Assembly: GCA_026874595.1 (NCBI GenBank)
Contig: CM049308.1
Span: 47,933,327 to 47,997,326, forward strand
DNA length: 64,000 nucleotides
Source of the DNA: Sipunculus nudus
Taxonomy: Eukaryota > Annelida > Sipuncula > Golfingiida > Sipunculidae
Reading direction: 5' to 3'
Every line of letters begins with the position of its first letter. The first letter of the stretch is position 1. Both the position numbers and the translations under genes were made by a program. This document shows positions 22,321 through 33,164 of the stretch, in pieces. The notes under the pieces are model-generated. The model was not told the DNA's origin and searched no databases. It was given only the letters and a program-made list of their open reading frames with translations.

Positions 22321-24011
22321 TTTCAATTCAAGCATTAATATCAGGTAAATCATCACCCATATAGCAACCTTAGACTGATTGAATATGATCAAAGACATCT
22401 ATAAGTTTCATGTATTCATGAACATACAGATATTTTTTTATGGTGTAAATAATTATACATGAAATGCGATTAACCTACCTGCCATTGACTAATTTCGCTG
22501 ATCAGCGCTGCTGATCAGCCACCTTACAATCCAAGCATTAATTCAAGGCAAATTATCCCCCATATAGCAACCTATTAAGTGATTAAATGTGACTTTAAGA
22601 CAAATGTACCATAAGTATAACATATTTACAAACATACAAATATATTTTTAATGTGTTACTTTTTATGCATGATATCTATGTACTTACTACCTATTATTTC
22701 GCTGACCAGCCAAATGCACAACAGCTTGAAGCTAATGCTCATCAACAATGATTGTATTTTTCTTACAATGATACCTCTCATCAGTAATCCCGTAAATGGT
22801 AAGATTAAGGGCTCTGAGTTATAGTTTTACTTATTTCCTGTGGAAAAAGGAATGATTGCAAATACACCCCTCTACCACATTCAATTTACAAATGTCCCTT
22901 CCCCACCAGCCAGTCGGTGATCATAACTAACAGTAGGGGGCACTGCAATTTTTGGGTGGGGTTCACTGGCCAGGTAATAGATTTAGCTGAGGTATACACT
23001 TATTTTTAAGTGTTTATAAAATCTGTATTAAAATTGACTATGTAAAATGTATATTTCAAAGCACTGAAATGTGTTCCTTTGATTCTGAAGTAATTTATTA
23101 ATTATGCAAATTACTTCCTATGTGCATTATATGCCATTCCCAATGAGCCAGTGCATTTATTAAGTTTTCCCCATAAGAATGGTTATATATTTACCAAAAT
23201 GAAAACCGACACACCATTTCACAATCCACAGATTATTGTCTAAAACAGAACAAGTGAAGTTATTAAAAGTATTACAGATACCAAATTACAGTATAAAAAA
23301 TATATACACGCATGACTTACAATTACAAAAAAAGCACCCTGGGAAATACCAATACAAAATTCCAACTATCAGAAGAGGAGAAAGATATTAGAATTATAAT
23401 AGATTCAATATTAAGTTTTAAGCAACACATGACAAGCTAGCTTATCAAAGCAAACTTCATTCTTGGTCAAACTCAAACCATACAATGCATAAAGAATCTA
23501 AATCAATGATACATTTTATAAAGCATTAGCTAGACCCCATAACCAAGCACATATATAACAGCAATTCAGAATGTGCCAAGACTAGCCACAAAAATAAGTC
23601 AAAGTTCATACACATGAGATACTATTGCTACATCTACATATATAAAACACATATCAGCATGTGTAGTTCAATATGATACAATGGGTGAAGCCACTGCCCC
23701 AGTGGACAGCTCGCCCAGTTGGGGTCACTAAGGAAGCTACCACACTCTGGGTCAGATGTGCTTTCCCTCTATCTTACTGCAATAAAGAGTCATTGGACAT
23801 ATACATGTACTCAGTTGAATTTCCTGTTAAAACATACAGAACTCAAGCACAAACCCATCAATATGCATATATGCATAAGGATAGGAAACTTTAAGTATCA
23901 AGAATAAAACTAATGTTTGCAAGGAGTCATTACTGTTCAATGGTAATATATATACATAATATACATATATATTCACATATTATATTAATAAAAGAGAAAC
24001 CTACATTAAAT

Positions 24012-24266
24012 TTACTTAGCATAAGAACTGTGCAAAAATGGCTTGCTTAATGAAGGATAATATGATTTATGATACCAGATCTCGCAAGACATTCCCGCAC
24101 AAACAACCATATTTTCCAAACAATCAGGCTTGCTGCAACTGCATGAAATATCAATACTTCCCTCTTTTGTTTTAATTATGATTGACCAATCATGATTTCT
24201 TTTTGGAAATGGGCTAAATATGCCTTCTTCTAAACAATTAAATAGAAATACATGTTGTTTTACCAA
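24012..24266 (-). pseudogene. Remnant of a transposon PHD-finger protein
   Basis: An 84-residue open frame on minus, in the spacer of the inverted-repeat element. It contains CSCSKPDCLENMVVCAGMSC followed by EIWYHKS. This is the C-x-C..C..M-x-x-C..C..W-[YF]-H pattern of a PHD finger, like those at the C-terminus of some invertebrate transposon-encoded proteins. The expected cysteine a few residues after the His is a Tyr, so the zinc site looks broken. The frame ends soon after. A host PHD protein fragment is the alternative, but the position inside a TIR element favours a transposon origin. Confidence 0.5.
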
Positions 24267-24442
24267 TTCTTAGACTTTAAAATATATTAAAACAAAATTC
24301 AACAATATTAGCAATGACAACAATATTAGTGATGGCAAAAACTCCACAGTCAACAATAATTTGCTGTTGATTCATTTGTAGCATTTTCACTTAAATATAT
24401 GTGCAGGATATTGTTAATGGGCCTGAATTGAAATTTTCAATA

Positions 24443-24963
24443 CAGTAAAGCGCTTTTTTTTCCGAAAGCATCAGGGGACAAGCTTTTCTTTTGGAAAAAC
24501 AAATTTTTTGGAAAATCGGTCACAGGTCAAGCAGAAAGTTACTATGACAGTTAATGATTAATCTACTGCATTTTATTGAGGGAAAACCGTGTTTCTTTTT
24601 GACCTATGTAATTGAAATATAAAATACTGGATATATTCCAGAGCTTGATTGGTAAAGATCAGTCAAACCTGTTTTTAGGATACATGCGTGAACTTTTTTC
24701 AACAAATTCACTGAAGGGAAAGGTCTTAAGACATGGCCATTGGTGTGTTTCTTTAACTGCCCACAGGCTGCGCAAAAGTGGCACACACAAAACGAATGGG
24801 CTTACACACCTGACTGCAGGCCCGTGTGACAAAACAATCATTTGAGGTATTTACATGTTTGAGAAATATTTTGTAAATACGAATATATTTTCGGTTCCCG
24901 ATTTTAAATTTAAGAAAACTGAATTTTCAGAAATTCTGCATTTGGAAAAACGGCACCTTACTG
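24443..24963. mobile_element. MITE with CAGTAAAGCGC ends and TA target site
   Basis: The left end CAGTAAAGCGCTTTTTTTTC and the right end (reversed) CAGTAAGGTGCCGTTTTTCC are inverted repeats. Each is bordered by TA (24441-24442 and 24964-24965). The TA duplication and CAGT terminus fit the Tc1/mariner-pogo group. It is 521 bp with no transposase. It sits in the spacer of the long-inverted-repeat element, so it is probably a later insertion. Confidence 0.75.
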
Positions 24964-25085
24964 TACATTCAAAATAAGTATATATTTAGCTAAATCTCTG
25001 ACCTGGCTGGTGAACATCTATCCAAAAATTGCAGCGCCCCTTATACTGTTAGGTAATTTCTCTGACTGGCCAGTGGGGAACTGAC

Positions 25086-25450
25086 TGACTGAAAAAGAAG
25101 TCGGTGCTTGAGTCAGTCACAGACTCATAACACAGGTCTCCGGAAAATCCAGTCTGCACTGGCTCCCTCAGCAACGACAAAGTGTGACAGACTGAGTCCG
25201 TAACAGACTGATTGAGCTGGCATCAGTTAGATATTTAAGGCAAAAACAGAAGACACTGACAGAGTTGAATATCATAGTGAGAGAGGTGGAGGAAGCCAGA
25301 GAACCAAGAGAGAACCACTGACCTTGGACGGGCAACTATAACACGCTCATGGCAGCACCTGGGAATGAACCCGGGTCACTGGCAAAGAAGGCCGAGCATT
25401 TAACCATTCAGCTGTCCAGGCCCCAAGCTGTTAAGGCCCACTGCCGGACA
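25086..25450 (-). mobile_element. tRNA-derived SINE inside the right arm
   Basis: On minus there is an A-box-like 'ctgaatggttaaatgctcgg' (about 25391-25410) and a B-box GGTTCATTCCC (25361-25371), about 20 bases apart. Outside this segment the two arms align, but nothing in the left arm matches it. That gives its approximate borders and shows it arrived after the arms formed. Confidence 0.65.
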
Positions 25451-26697
25451 ATGGACATATGTAATTGTATGTGGTAGAGGTGATGTATTTGCAATCATTC
25501 AGTTTTCACAGGAAATAAGAAAAAAAAAACCAAAAAAACTGAGAGCTCTTTATGTTACCATTAAAGGGAATCACTGATGACAGGTATCATAGTCAAAGCA
25601 AAATAGTAGGTGGCACATAGGTTTCATAGATAATAGGAAACACATTTAAATATATCCATGTTTTTAACTACATAATACTGATGGAAAAAATGTGTTGGTA
25701 AATCACATTCAACCACATAATAGTCGAGGTATGGGAGTTTATTTGTCTGAAATTAATACTTGAATTGAAAGGGCCCTGATCAGCGTTTTATACTGCAGAC
25801 TACTGATCAGCATGCTGATAAGCAAATTATACCCTCCCACTCCTCACAGAGCATAACATTTTTTATTCCATAAATCAGTATGACTACTTAAATATAATGT
25901 ACAATATCAAGCATGTAGGTATCACAAAAATGTTAATAAATAATTATAAATTTTATAATCAGCAAAAAAAAATTGTAAAATATATCTCATGAGGTCTGTT
26001 CAGCCTGAGATGAAGCACTAGTTGCACTACTTCTACATATCCATAGAGCTGTCAATTTGACCAGTACTGTTCTGGACAATAAGCTGGTCTGCTCATAAAG
26101 AGTCCCCAGGGGACTGAGGGCATGGGAGAACTTCAAAGGCATCCTGCACATCACAGAATTTGGCCAAAGATTTTTTTTGATGATATAGCAGCATGGTGTG
26201 GTAAGCATGGTAAAAGAACAGTACAGGTTACCTGCTTAAAACTGGTTTTCTTGATGATGTTCTGTCCTTATTTTCTCACTCCCACATGGAGCTTACATGA
26301 TGATTTCAACAACATGCACACATTTTTATCAGATGCACACCTATAGATAACAGGATAAAATACTTGATGCAAAGGAAAACAATTAAGCACGAGTAATGAT
26401 GGCAGTTTGCGGCAGGTCATCATATTGCACTTTTGTTTTGGAGAAAAATCATCATTTAATGGAGTTCGGTTGGTCAAACTGGTTGCTTGTTCAGAATTCT
26501 ATCAACAGCCCCTACTCATGAACAGCTAGTCAATGGTTGTAAAAAAGAGGTGAAACTATACTGGAAATTCAGTAATTACACGTTATTATACCACTCATTT
26601 TTTTCTCATACCCCAATATATATTATATATTCACCTGATGATCGGGTCGCATCCCGTGAAACAGACTGTTGTGAATTTTTAGTGTTTTTCTCCAGAG

Positions 26698-26698
<1 letters not shown>

Positions 26699-26769
<71 letters not shown>
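26699..26769. repeat. (TA)n microsatellite
   Basis: About 70 bp of pure TA. The neighbouring 'gatcgggtcgcatcccgtga' (26640-26660) and 'gacagaattctgaacacgct' (26807-26826) look like pieces of an old interspersed repeat flanking the run. Confidence 0.98.
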
Positions 26770-26771
<2 letters not shown>

Positions 26772-27059
26772 GCCCTCAATACTTTGTTGAAGTAACCCAA
26801 GCCGTAGACAGAATTCTGAACACGCTCCGTGAAATTCTGTATCAGAGCGGAGTTCCACAACATGCCCGGTCTTGCAAGTCGTCACTTAACTTTAGTAGTA
26901 GTACGTAAAGCTGTGCACTGTGCAGCACTTGTTCGCACGCTCACACAGAAAATTTTTAAATAGATGGCATGCGAGTTTTCTCACAGCATATATATGCATC
27001 AAGCACCCTATCTGAATGTGTTTTACTTGCTATCTTACATATGTGAATGTAATATAAAC

Positions 27060-27127
27060 CTTTCATGCTGTATATCCTGCAGATCTTTCACTTTCTGGTA
27101 AAAGTCAACGTTTGATGAAACCGCCAT
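27060..27127 (-). CDS. KIZ: Kizuna-like centrosomal protein, coding exon 1 (start codon)
   Basis: First coding exon of the only host gene I can assemble. The ATG (27127-27125) has A at -3 and G at +4. It encodes MAVSSNVDFYQKVKDLQDIQ, then H, E and two bases of a split codon. The donor is GAAAG|GTTTAT at 27059; its +3 T is not ideal. The split codon completes as Arg with exon 2, giving HERERERM. From memory, animal kizuna begins with a short aromatic-rich stretch (DYYERL...IQ) leading into an E/R-rich coiled coil; that pattern and the exon phase both match. KIZ is known to stabilise the pericentriolar material at mitotic spindle poles and to be a PLK1 substrate. The family assignment rests on exons 1-3 and no search was run. 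I saw no better upstream in-frame ATG. Confidence 0.6.
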
Positions 27128-27221
27128 TTTGACGCGTAACTATATCTCTTTTACCTCCACGCAGGAGAGCGAGATTACCGCAAATACTATATAAACCCAT
27201 ACAGATGGAAATCCATTTTTG
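27128..27221 (-). promoter_or_regulatory. 5' flank of the kizuna-like gene
   Basis: This short stretch lies between the start codon and a LINE-type (CAAT)n tail. It is the only non-repeat upstream DNA left next to the gene. On the minus strand it holds a TATA-like run (tatatag, about 27185-27192) and then the sequence leading into GTCAAAATGG. A transcription start and 5' UTR probably lie here, but no site can be proved by eye. Confidence 0.25.
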
Positions 27222-28270
27222 ATTGATTGATTGATTTTATTTAGGTAGTCAAATACATGCATTCAAAGTACAATCATAATAATATACAGTATCTTGACAT
27301 ATCGAAGGATAACAATAAAAAGTTTAAAACACAAACTTAAAGCCATAGTGGTCCTTGTGATAATTATAAAGATTTATACGTGAAACAACGGCAAACAGGA
27401 ATACCTGATATATAATCTAAATTACAATTTATAGCATTAGAAATAGATGTGGAAAATAAATTAAAGACTACAAATAATAAAACATTGCTACACTATCAGT
27501 AAAAGTGTGTGTACAGGACTGATCATACCAAGTATTTCTGAAGAATACAGAACATCACAGAATACATAAATTACTGGGTCATAACCAGGCAAAATATTTG
27601 AAAAATGTATCAGAAAGAGTCATTTAAAATGATTATAAAATATGTTGAAGTTAAATTACTATAACCAATTTGGTATATCACAGAGTATTTTCAATGTGAC
27701 TAGACAAAAGCACCCAAAGGAATATCCCTAAATATTATGTAAAAGTAGCCAAATATCGTAAAGATATAAAAAATGTATATTTATATGGTATATAAATACA
27801 CAATTGAAATAAGTGGCAAAAGTAGGTGGCCTATCACAGATTTTGAGTGTTTGACTAAATAAAAAGCACTATAATGGTAGTAAATAAACCTAAAATTTTA
27901 TGTCAAGTCCAAAATTAATTAGGTGAATGTTAAGATCGATGTCTATTAAAAAAGAATCCGTTTATATGGCATCTACATGTATGATAAAAATATCTCAAAA
28001 ATATATTAGAAGCCTGAGTGGCCAATGTGGCCTATCATAAATTATAGTTCACTGTAGGACTATAGACAAAAGCACCTTCAATAGTAAATATCCCATAAAA
28101 AGTATATGCAAAGGTTAAAATAAATCCATATACACGTTAATAATTATAGCAAACTTAACTAATGGCATATAAAGATGTGACAGCTACATGAGTTTACACA
28201 CAACTGTAAATGTGGATATTAAAAGTAAATAAAATGGCTGCTTTCTGTACACGTCTCTCATCTTTTGTAA
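27222..28270 (-). mobile_element. LINE-type 3' tail and AT-rich diverged ~180-bp repeats
   Basis: Read on minus, the segment ends 'aataaaatcaatcaatcaatcaaaaa', a (CAAT)n tail typical of a non-LTR retrotransposon 3' end. It lies about 95 bp from the kizuna-like start codon. Further right, 'cctatcacagattttgagtg'-type sequence recurs at about 27675, 27830 and 28030 as diverged copies. No reverse transcriptase reading was found, so the extent of the LINE piece is uncertain. Confidence 0.45.
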
Positions 28271-28277
28271 CAGATGT

Positions 28278-29020
28278 TGTTACAGGTGCTCTATTATGTG
28301 ACACGGGCGTAACTCGTGTTGTTGTTACATTCCGTACTGGTTGAACTCTCGTTGTCATGTGGGCCTTGAGTTTTCACGCTTGGTAGTGGGTCACGTGATT
28401 AGCCTGTAATGTGTAGAGATACACAGCGATGTTTTTCTAGATAATTCCTGAAACGCGTGTCGTGCAAGTCCTTATAGACTGTTCGAGAAGTAGAAGGTTC
28501 CCGGTTAAGGGTGTGAAGGTATATAAAGGGCTGTTTTTTAGAACCAGGGGCAGACAGCAGAGCAGATACCAGCGGATGCAGAAGCGTGTGTCAGATTCTA
28601 AAGATCTTATCCGACGAATGCGGCAATTATAGATATTTCAAGAACTTTCCTGGATTTTATACACTGGACTTCAGTTTACATTCTGTGTTGTTTCAAGAAC
28701 TTTCCACTGGACTGTCATTCTCCGAGAGCTTACATTCAAAGGACTTATTTTGGTGACACTGTTGGTATTCAGGTAATTGAACCATTATCTTTCTGTGTGA
28801 TCGTATTGACTTGTTGCTATACCGCTGTTTTTCTGTATAATTGTATTGATTTAGTGTATTGTATTGTTAGGATTGTTTTAGGAATAAATTATAGTTATTT
28901 GTTAACAAAAAACCACTGACTTCTTTATTCATTCCCCTAGACAATCTGATTGTTTTATCTCCATTACAAAATTTGTGTTCATCACGCATACGTGATCTTT
29001 TTATATTAGGTTCCGTGACA
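28278..29020 (+). mobile_element. Solo LTR of a Ty3/gypsy-type retrotransposon
   Basis: It begins TGTTACAGG and ends CCGTGACA, so the tips are short inverted repeats. It is flanked on both sides by ATGT (28274-28277 and 29021-29024), a 4-bp target duplication. It is 743 bp. It has a TATA box (tataaag, about 28522) and a poly(A) signal AATAAA at 28883-28888, in the right order for a plus-strand LTR. There is no internal region on either side, so it is a product of LTR-LTR recombination. Confidence 0.75.
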
Positions 29021-29024
29021 ATGT

Positions 29025-29839
29025 ACCTTTACTCTTTTCTTGAATACATATTTGGAATTACTGGATTGTAAATACGATGGTAAGTTGTTCCGTAATTTGA
29101 TTCCTAAGTATACAAATGATTGCTTTCCTATAGATCCAATTCTTGACCCAGAGTATAGATCCAATTCTAGGTATGGTAGCCACCGGCTTCAGGGTCTACC
29201 CGCTTATAGTCCGCTTGGCGCCAAAACACATTTTTGGAGAGTAGCTAAGAAACATTTGGTAAATAGTGACGGGAAGTTAAATTAGCTCTGGCCAAGTCGG
29301 CTTACTCGTATTACTATTATGCAGTTAAAAAAAAGTAGGCCTATCCCACAGGTACTCGTTTCTAGCACTTCCGACACTTAGAAACGGTCAACATATTTAG
29401 TATGGGCGATATACCATATAATGTTCTTTCATTAGGCCTATTCTGCATGGTAGGCCTAAATTGCCCATACTCAGTGTGTTGACAGTTTCTAATTAAGCCA
29501 TTTTAGTGCTGGAAACGAGTGCCAGTGGGCATATCGTGAATGATTTTAACTCGTGCTCTCTCTCCATAAAACCCCTTCGACAACTTTACTTCCTTTGCAA
29601 TACGCAGTTTACTCTTTTCTATATATTAATAGCGTACCGCGATATGTGTGATTTCCGTATCTCTTCTGATACCATTGTAAGGATTGCCGTGAATTTCGAC
29701 ACACATATGCTCTAGGTTCGTCCGAAGACTTTCCAACCACTTTTATTGTTCCACTGGACAGACACGTCATCTATCGTTTTTCAACGGAACTTCACCATTG
29801 ATGTTAACTCGCGAGTACCAAAGGACACAATTAATGGAG
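29025..29839. other. Spacer, nothing recognised
   Basis: An 81-codon open frame at 29040-29285 has no recognisable domain, and I give it no weight. A short inverted phrase around 29440 and 29455 is the only other structure seen. Confidence 0.35.
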
Positions 29840-30185
29840 CGTGGCGGCATAATGATTAAGAGCGCTTGATTTGTGACCGCATGGTTGTGGGTCTGCGTCC
29901 CGAACTGACCGCCGTCAGCGATAAGACTCCTAGGCAAAGTCCACAAGGGTGCGCTCGGCGACCCAGGAGTAAATGGGTACTGGTCATGGGAGGAAAGCAA
30001 ATGTAGAACGAATAACCTTCTAGCGCCTAATATGGCTGCTGAGGTTGTATGCTCATCAGGGAGCCGAGAAAAGCTACAAGAATGAACAGTAAAGACCAGG
30101 AAGGCAAAGTGTAAAGTCGGATGAGACTGACAGCGTCGATGATAGGCCTGAACCCCTACCTTTACCTTTGCCTTTTCTTTATACA
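29840..30185 (+). mobile_element. tRNA-derived SINE
   Basis: A tRNA-like head on plus: A-box region 'ggcataatgattaagagcgc' (about 29845-29864) and B-box GGTCTGCGTCC (29890-29900), with the spacing of a tRNA promoter. Then comes a body with 'cccaggagtaaatgggtact', a phrase familiar from invertebrate SINEs, and a pyrimidine-rich end (30160-30185). A 139-codon minus-strand open frame over it is spurious. Confidence 0.75.
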
Positions 30186-30555
30186 TGAAGAAAATTTATT
30201 CGTTTAAACACTGAAAGGAAGATCACGTCATAAAAAAAGGGGGGCGGGGGGCTGGCTGCAGAGCTAACCGGTCACATTTTACAATGCATGCAAAACCGTC
30301 TGCCAAGTCAACAAGGCCAATCATACAGCACTCAGAGTATAATTTCACGAATTCTGGGTAAATTTTACTTCTCTAGAGCGAGGTCGTACCGGAACGTGTT
30401 CGTCCAAATCATCCAGACTCAGACCCAAAGTCAACTCAAAGACAGCACACTTTACACACCAAATGTCGTCTTCAAAGAGAGACATTATATATGATAGACT
30501 ATTTGACATCAGAGCTAACTGCTCGCCGCAAACCGTGCGTAGCACGGATAATTGC

Positions 30556-30598
30556 TAGTTATTATAATAATTATTATTATCATTATTATTTTTATTAT
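30556..30598. repeat. (ATT)n-type microsatellite
   Basis: Short impure ATT/ATA run just before the LINE relic. Confidence 0.8.
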
Positions 30599-30747
30599 AC
30601 TCATTCATATAGCACAAATATACTTAAAATTTCTATGCACATCACATATTAAAAATACCATCCGAGGTATTTTAAAAGACACATAAAAAAACATTCATAG
30701 TTTAATACTGCATCACACTATAACATTCTAAAAAGGTAAATTCTAAA

Positions 30748-32000
30748 AAGGGCATAACCGGGACAGCCCTTCAGTGGTTAGAGTCCTACCTCAACAACAG
30801 ATCCCAGTGTGTGGCAGTTGACCCTTTTACCTCTCAGAAATCTATCCTGAAATATGGTGTTCCACAGGGCTCAGTCCTAGGTCCGAAAGAGTACTGTATG
30901 TATACCGGACCTGTTGTCACCATTGAGAGGCAGCATAACATGTTGCATCACAGTTATGCTGACGACGCACAAGGTTACCTTGTGATCAAGTCATCTGCGC
31001 CCTGGACGGATACTACCCTACAGATCCAGAAATGCATGTCCGCCATAAGCAACTGGATGAGCAACAACTCGCTGAAAATGAACAATGACAAATTTGAGTA
31101 TATTATCTTCTCCCCCCAAAACCAGCAGTTCAATCCCCGTGATTATGCCCTGTCACTGGGAGATGCCATCTACTTGTCATCTCCTAAAGTTAGAAACCTG
31201 GGGGCCACACAGGACTGCTGTCTCACCGTGGAGCAACACATCAGCTCTGTCTTGAGGTCATGTTATTACCAGATCAGATCCATTGGCAGAATCCGGCGAT
31301 ACATCACTACTGATGCATGCAAAATGTTGGTGCAAGCCTTAATGACCTCGCGAATGGATTAATCCAATTCGCTTCTGTATGGCATCACCCATTGCTCAGA
31401 TTGGCAGGCTGCAACGCCCTCAGAATTGTGCTGCTCGGCTTATCACACTCAGCAAGCGGCGAGCTCACATCAAACCGGTATTTATGGAGCTACATTGGCT
31501 GCCGGTGGAGTACAGACCGTGTTTTAAAATACTGTTGCTTACCTACAAAGCCCTCCATGGCTTAGCACCTTCATACCTCGCTGATATGATTAAGGAGTCC
31601 TTATGCCCGGAGCGTGGACTAAGGTCGGCCAATAAATCTCTCCTTGAGGTGCCGAGCGCCCGGACAAAGTACGGAAAGAGATCATTTAGATACTCCTCCG
31701 CTATCTTTGGCATAATCTTCCTCAACATATCAAGGATGCCTCAAGTGTTCCGTGTTCAAAAGACTACTGAAAACACACCTTTTCCAGTTGGCATATTATT
31801 AGCCGTTATCATCCACTTTGTTTGGATTCTCGAATATTTAGTTTTCTGCATATCTAATTTTTAGTCATTTTAACTGTATTATCTGTATCTCAATTTTTTT
31901 AAATCATCTTAATGTATTTTACTTTGTACAGTGCCTAAGAGCTATTGTATTTTAACACAGTGAATTTGGCACTTTAATATACTTCAATAAATAAATAATA
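30748..32000 (+). pseudogene. 5'-truncated LINE (CR1/jockey-like) reverse transcriptase relic
   Basis: The plus-strand frame reads ITGTALQWLESYLNNRSQ, then GVPQGSVLGP and YADD, which are RT motifs of the jockey/CR1 group. The YADD pair of aspartates is kept. After TSRMD there is an in-frame stop (31360-31362). Shortly after comes a frameshift into ARLITLSKRRAHIKPVFMEL, followed by HWLPVEY and LLLTYKALHGLAPSYL, the usual C-terminal signature of these LINEs. The 3' end has an AATAAATAAAT tail near 31990. The 5' end is truncated just before the RT motifs. The endonuclease is absent. Confidence 0.9.
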
Positions 32001-32039
32001 TATATGTTTGACAGGTTCAGTTAAAACAACTGAACAAGA

Positions 32040-32650
32040 GAGTTTGAGGTGTTTTCTGAAAGATGCTTGTGAAATTAGTTCTCATGAAGCTAAAGGTATA
32101 TTATTCCATAACCTAGCCCTATTGATGCTTTCATGATATAAAGTTTCCATTGGCCTGATGATGATCGCAAGGCTCTGCGATTTGATATATACCGCAAACA
32201 TCTCTGAGGTATTGTGGTGAAGCGGTAGAATGCAAAGTTTTCTGTATGTTTGCCAAAATCTTAAATGCAGTTCTTTGTCTTACAGGAATACTGGTGTGAC
32301 ATGTTCCCTGTATGATGCACCAGTGAAGATTCTTGCTGCGTTGTTCTGGCCCGACTGTAGTTTGTGCACAAACTTCTCGGAAGCTCCAAGAAGAAGGTCA
32401 TTATGGTTGTCGCCTTTGTGCATGCCTCTTGTGTCAAGTGACGTTTGAGATTCGCCTGATGTTGTATTACATACTGTGTATTACAGCCTTCATTTGGTCA
32501 TCTAATGACAAACTCAAGTCCCGGAAGGCTTCGAGATTCTTTACATCTGGTTTTGGCTTTATGACCTCCCCACCGATTTTCAGCTTGATGTCTTTGGCTA
32601 GAATCCCATTTTCTTTCTTGTGATGACTACCACCTCTGTTTCAGAGTCAT
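32040..32650 (-). pseudogene. Second LINE relic, opposite strand, heavily decayed
   Basis: Minus-strand reading in shifting frames gives TEVVVITRKKMGF, then QSGQNNAARIFTGASYREHV followed by TPV. This matches the region after the YADD box in CR1-like LINEs (…VQNNAARLLTG..R.HITPVL). Many stops and shifts make it an old copy. It faces the plus-strand relic at 30748-32000 tail to tail. Confidence 0.65.
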
Positions 32651-33043
32651 AAAGTTATTATTTTTTCTATCCACAACGCACATCAGAAACCCAATAATTT
32701 TTGAAAATGTCAATGGTATAATGAATGAATAATATTTCAATTTATAGAAAGATGTGCCCTAAAACGCCCTTATTCAATATCTTTTTTTTTCTAAACGTAT
32801 AGGCCATTTTTAATAAACAATCATTTGCTCAATCATTCAATATTATTTTATATATTAAGGAAGAGGAACGATGGTATAACTGTAAAAATTCTGGAGACAC
32901 TTTAAAATGTATTTTAAGATTGTATTATTATCAAAGTTAGAAAACAGGGTAAAGTGCACGTGCAGCTGATGCGTTCCGATTACTCCCAGGCCATGTATGC
33001 AGTTTCCCAGCTCCGCGCTGATTTATGAATTATTTCAATGCAT

Positions 33044-33045
<2 letters not shown>
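32651..33045. other. AT-rich spacer, nothing recognised
   Basis: No open frame, repeat or RNA gene was seen. Confidence 0.4.

Positions 33046-33113
<68 letters not shown>
33046..33113. repeat. (TA)n microsatellite
   Basis: About 68 bp of TA. The left end of a Tigger/pogo-like element lies just to its right. Confidence 0.98.
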
Positions 33114-33119
<6 letters not shown>

Positions 33120-33164
33120 AAACTATAGTGAAACCCCGGGCTGCGGAAAACCCGCATAACGGAC

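Larger units (their letters stand above)
22040..25860. mobile_element. 3.8-kb element with ~0.9-kb diverged inverted repeats
   Basis: The left arm (about 22040-23020) and right arm (about 24970-25860) are inverted copies. Matching landmarks: GTCTGCAGTATAAAATGCTG on the left versus TTTTATACTGCAGAC on the right; 'tttgcaatcatt' and its complement; 'gggggcactgcaatttttgg' (left) versus 'ccaaaaattgcagcgcccct' (right); and 'ggtaatagatttagctgagg' versus 'ttagctaaatctctgacctg'. The spacer holds a decayed PHD-finger frame and a MITE. The right arm is interrupted by a SINE. Long TIRs with a PHD-bearing protein suggest a decayed DNA transposon; the superfamily is not settled. Confidence 0.65.

Noticed and set aside
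22183..22398. 71-codon minus-strand frame rich in DQ, TDQ
   Set aside because: It reads through the ~40-bp CTGATCAG tandem repeat.
26487..26885. Open frames rich in Ile-Tyr
   Set aside because: They read through a (TA)n microsatellite. The same applies at 40695-41026.
29767..30186. 139-codon minus-strand open frame
   Set aside because: It covers a tRNA-derived SINE with A and B boxes on plus. There is no recognisable domain.
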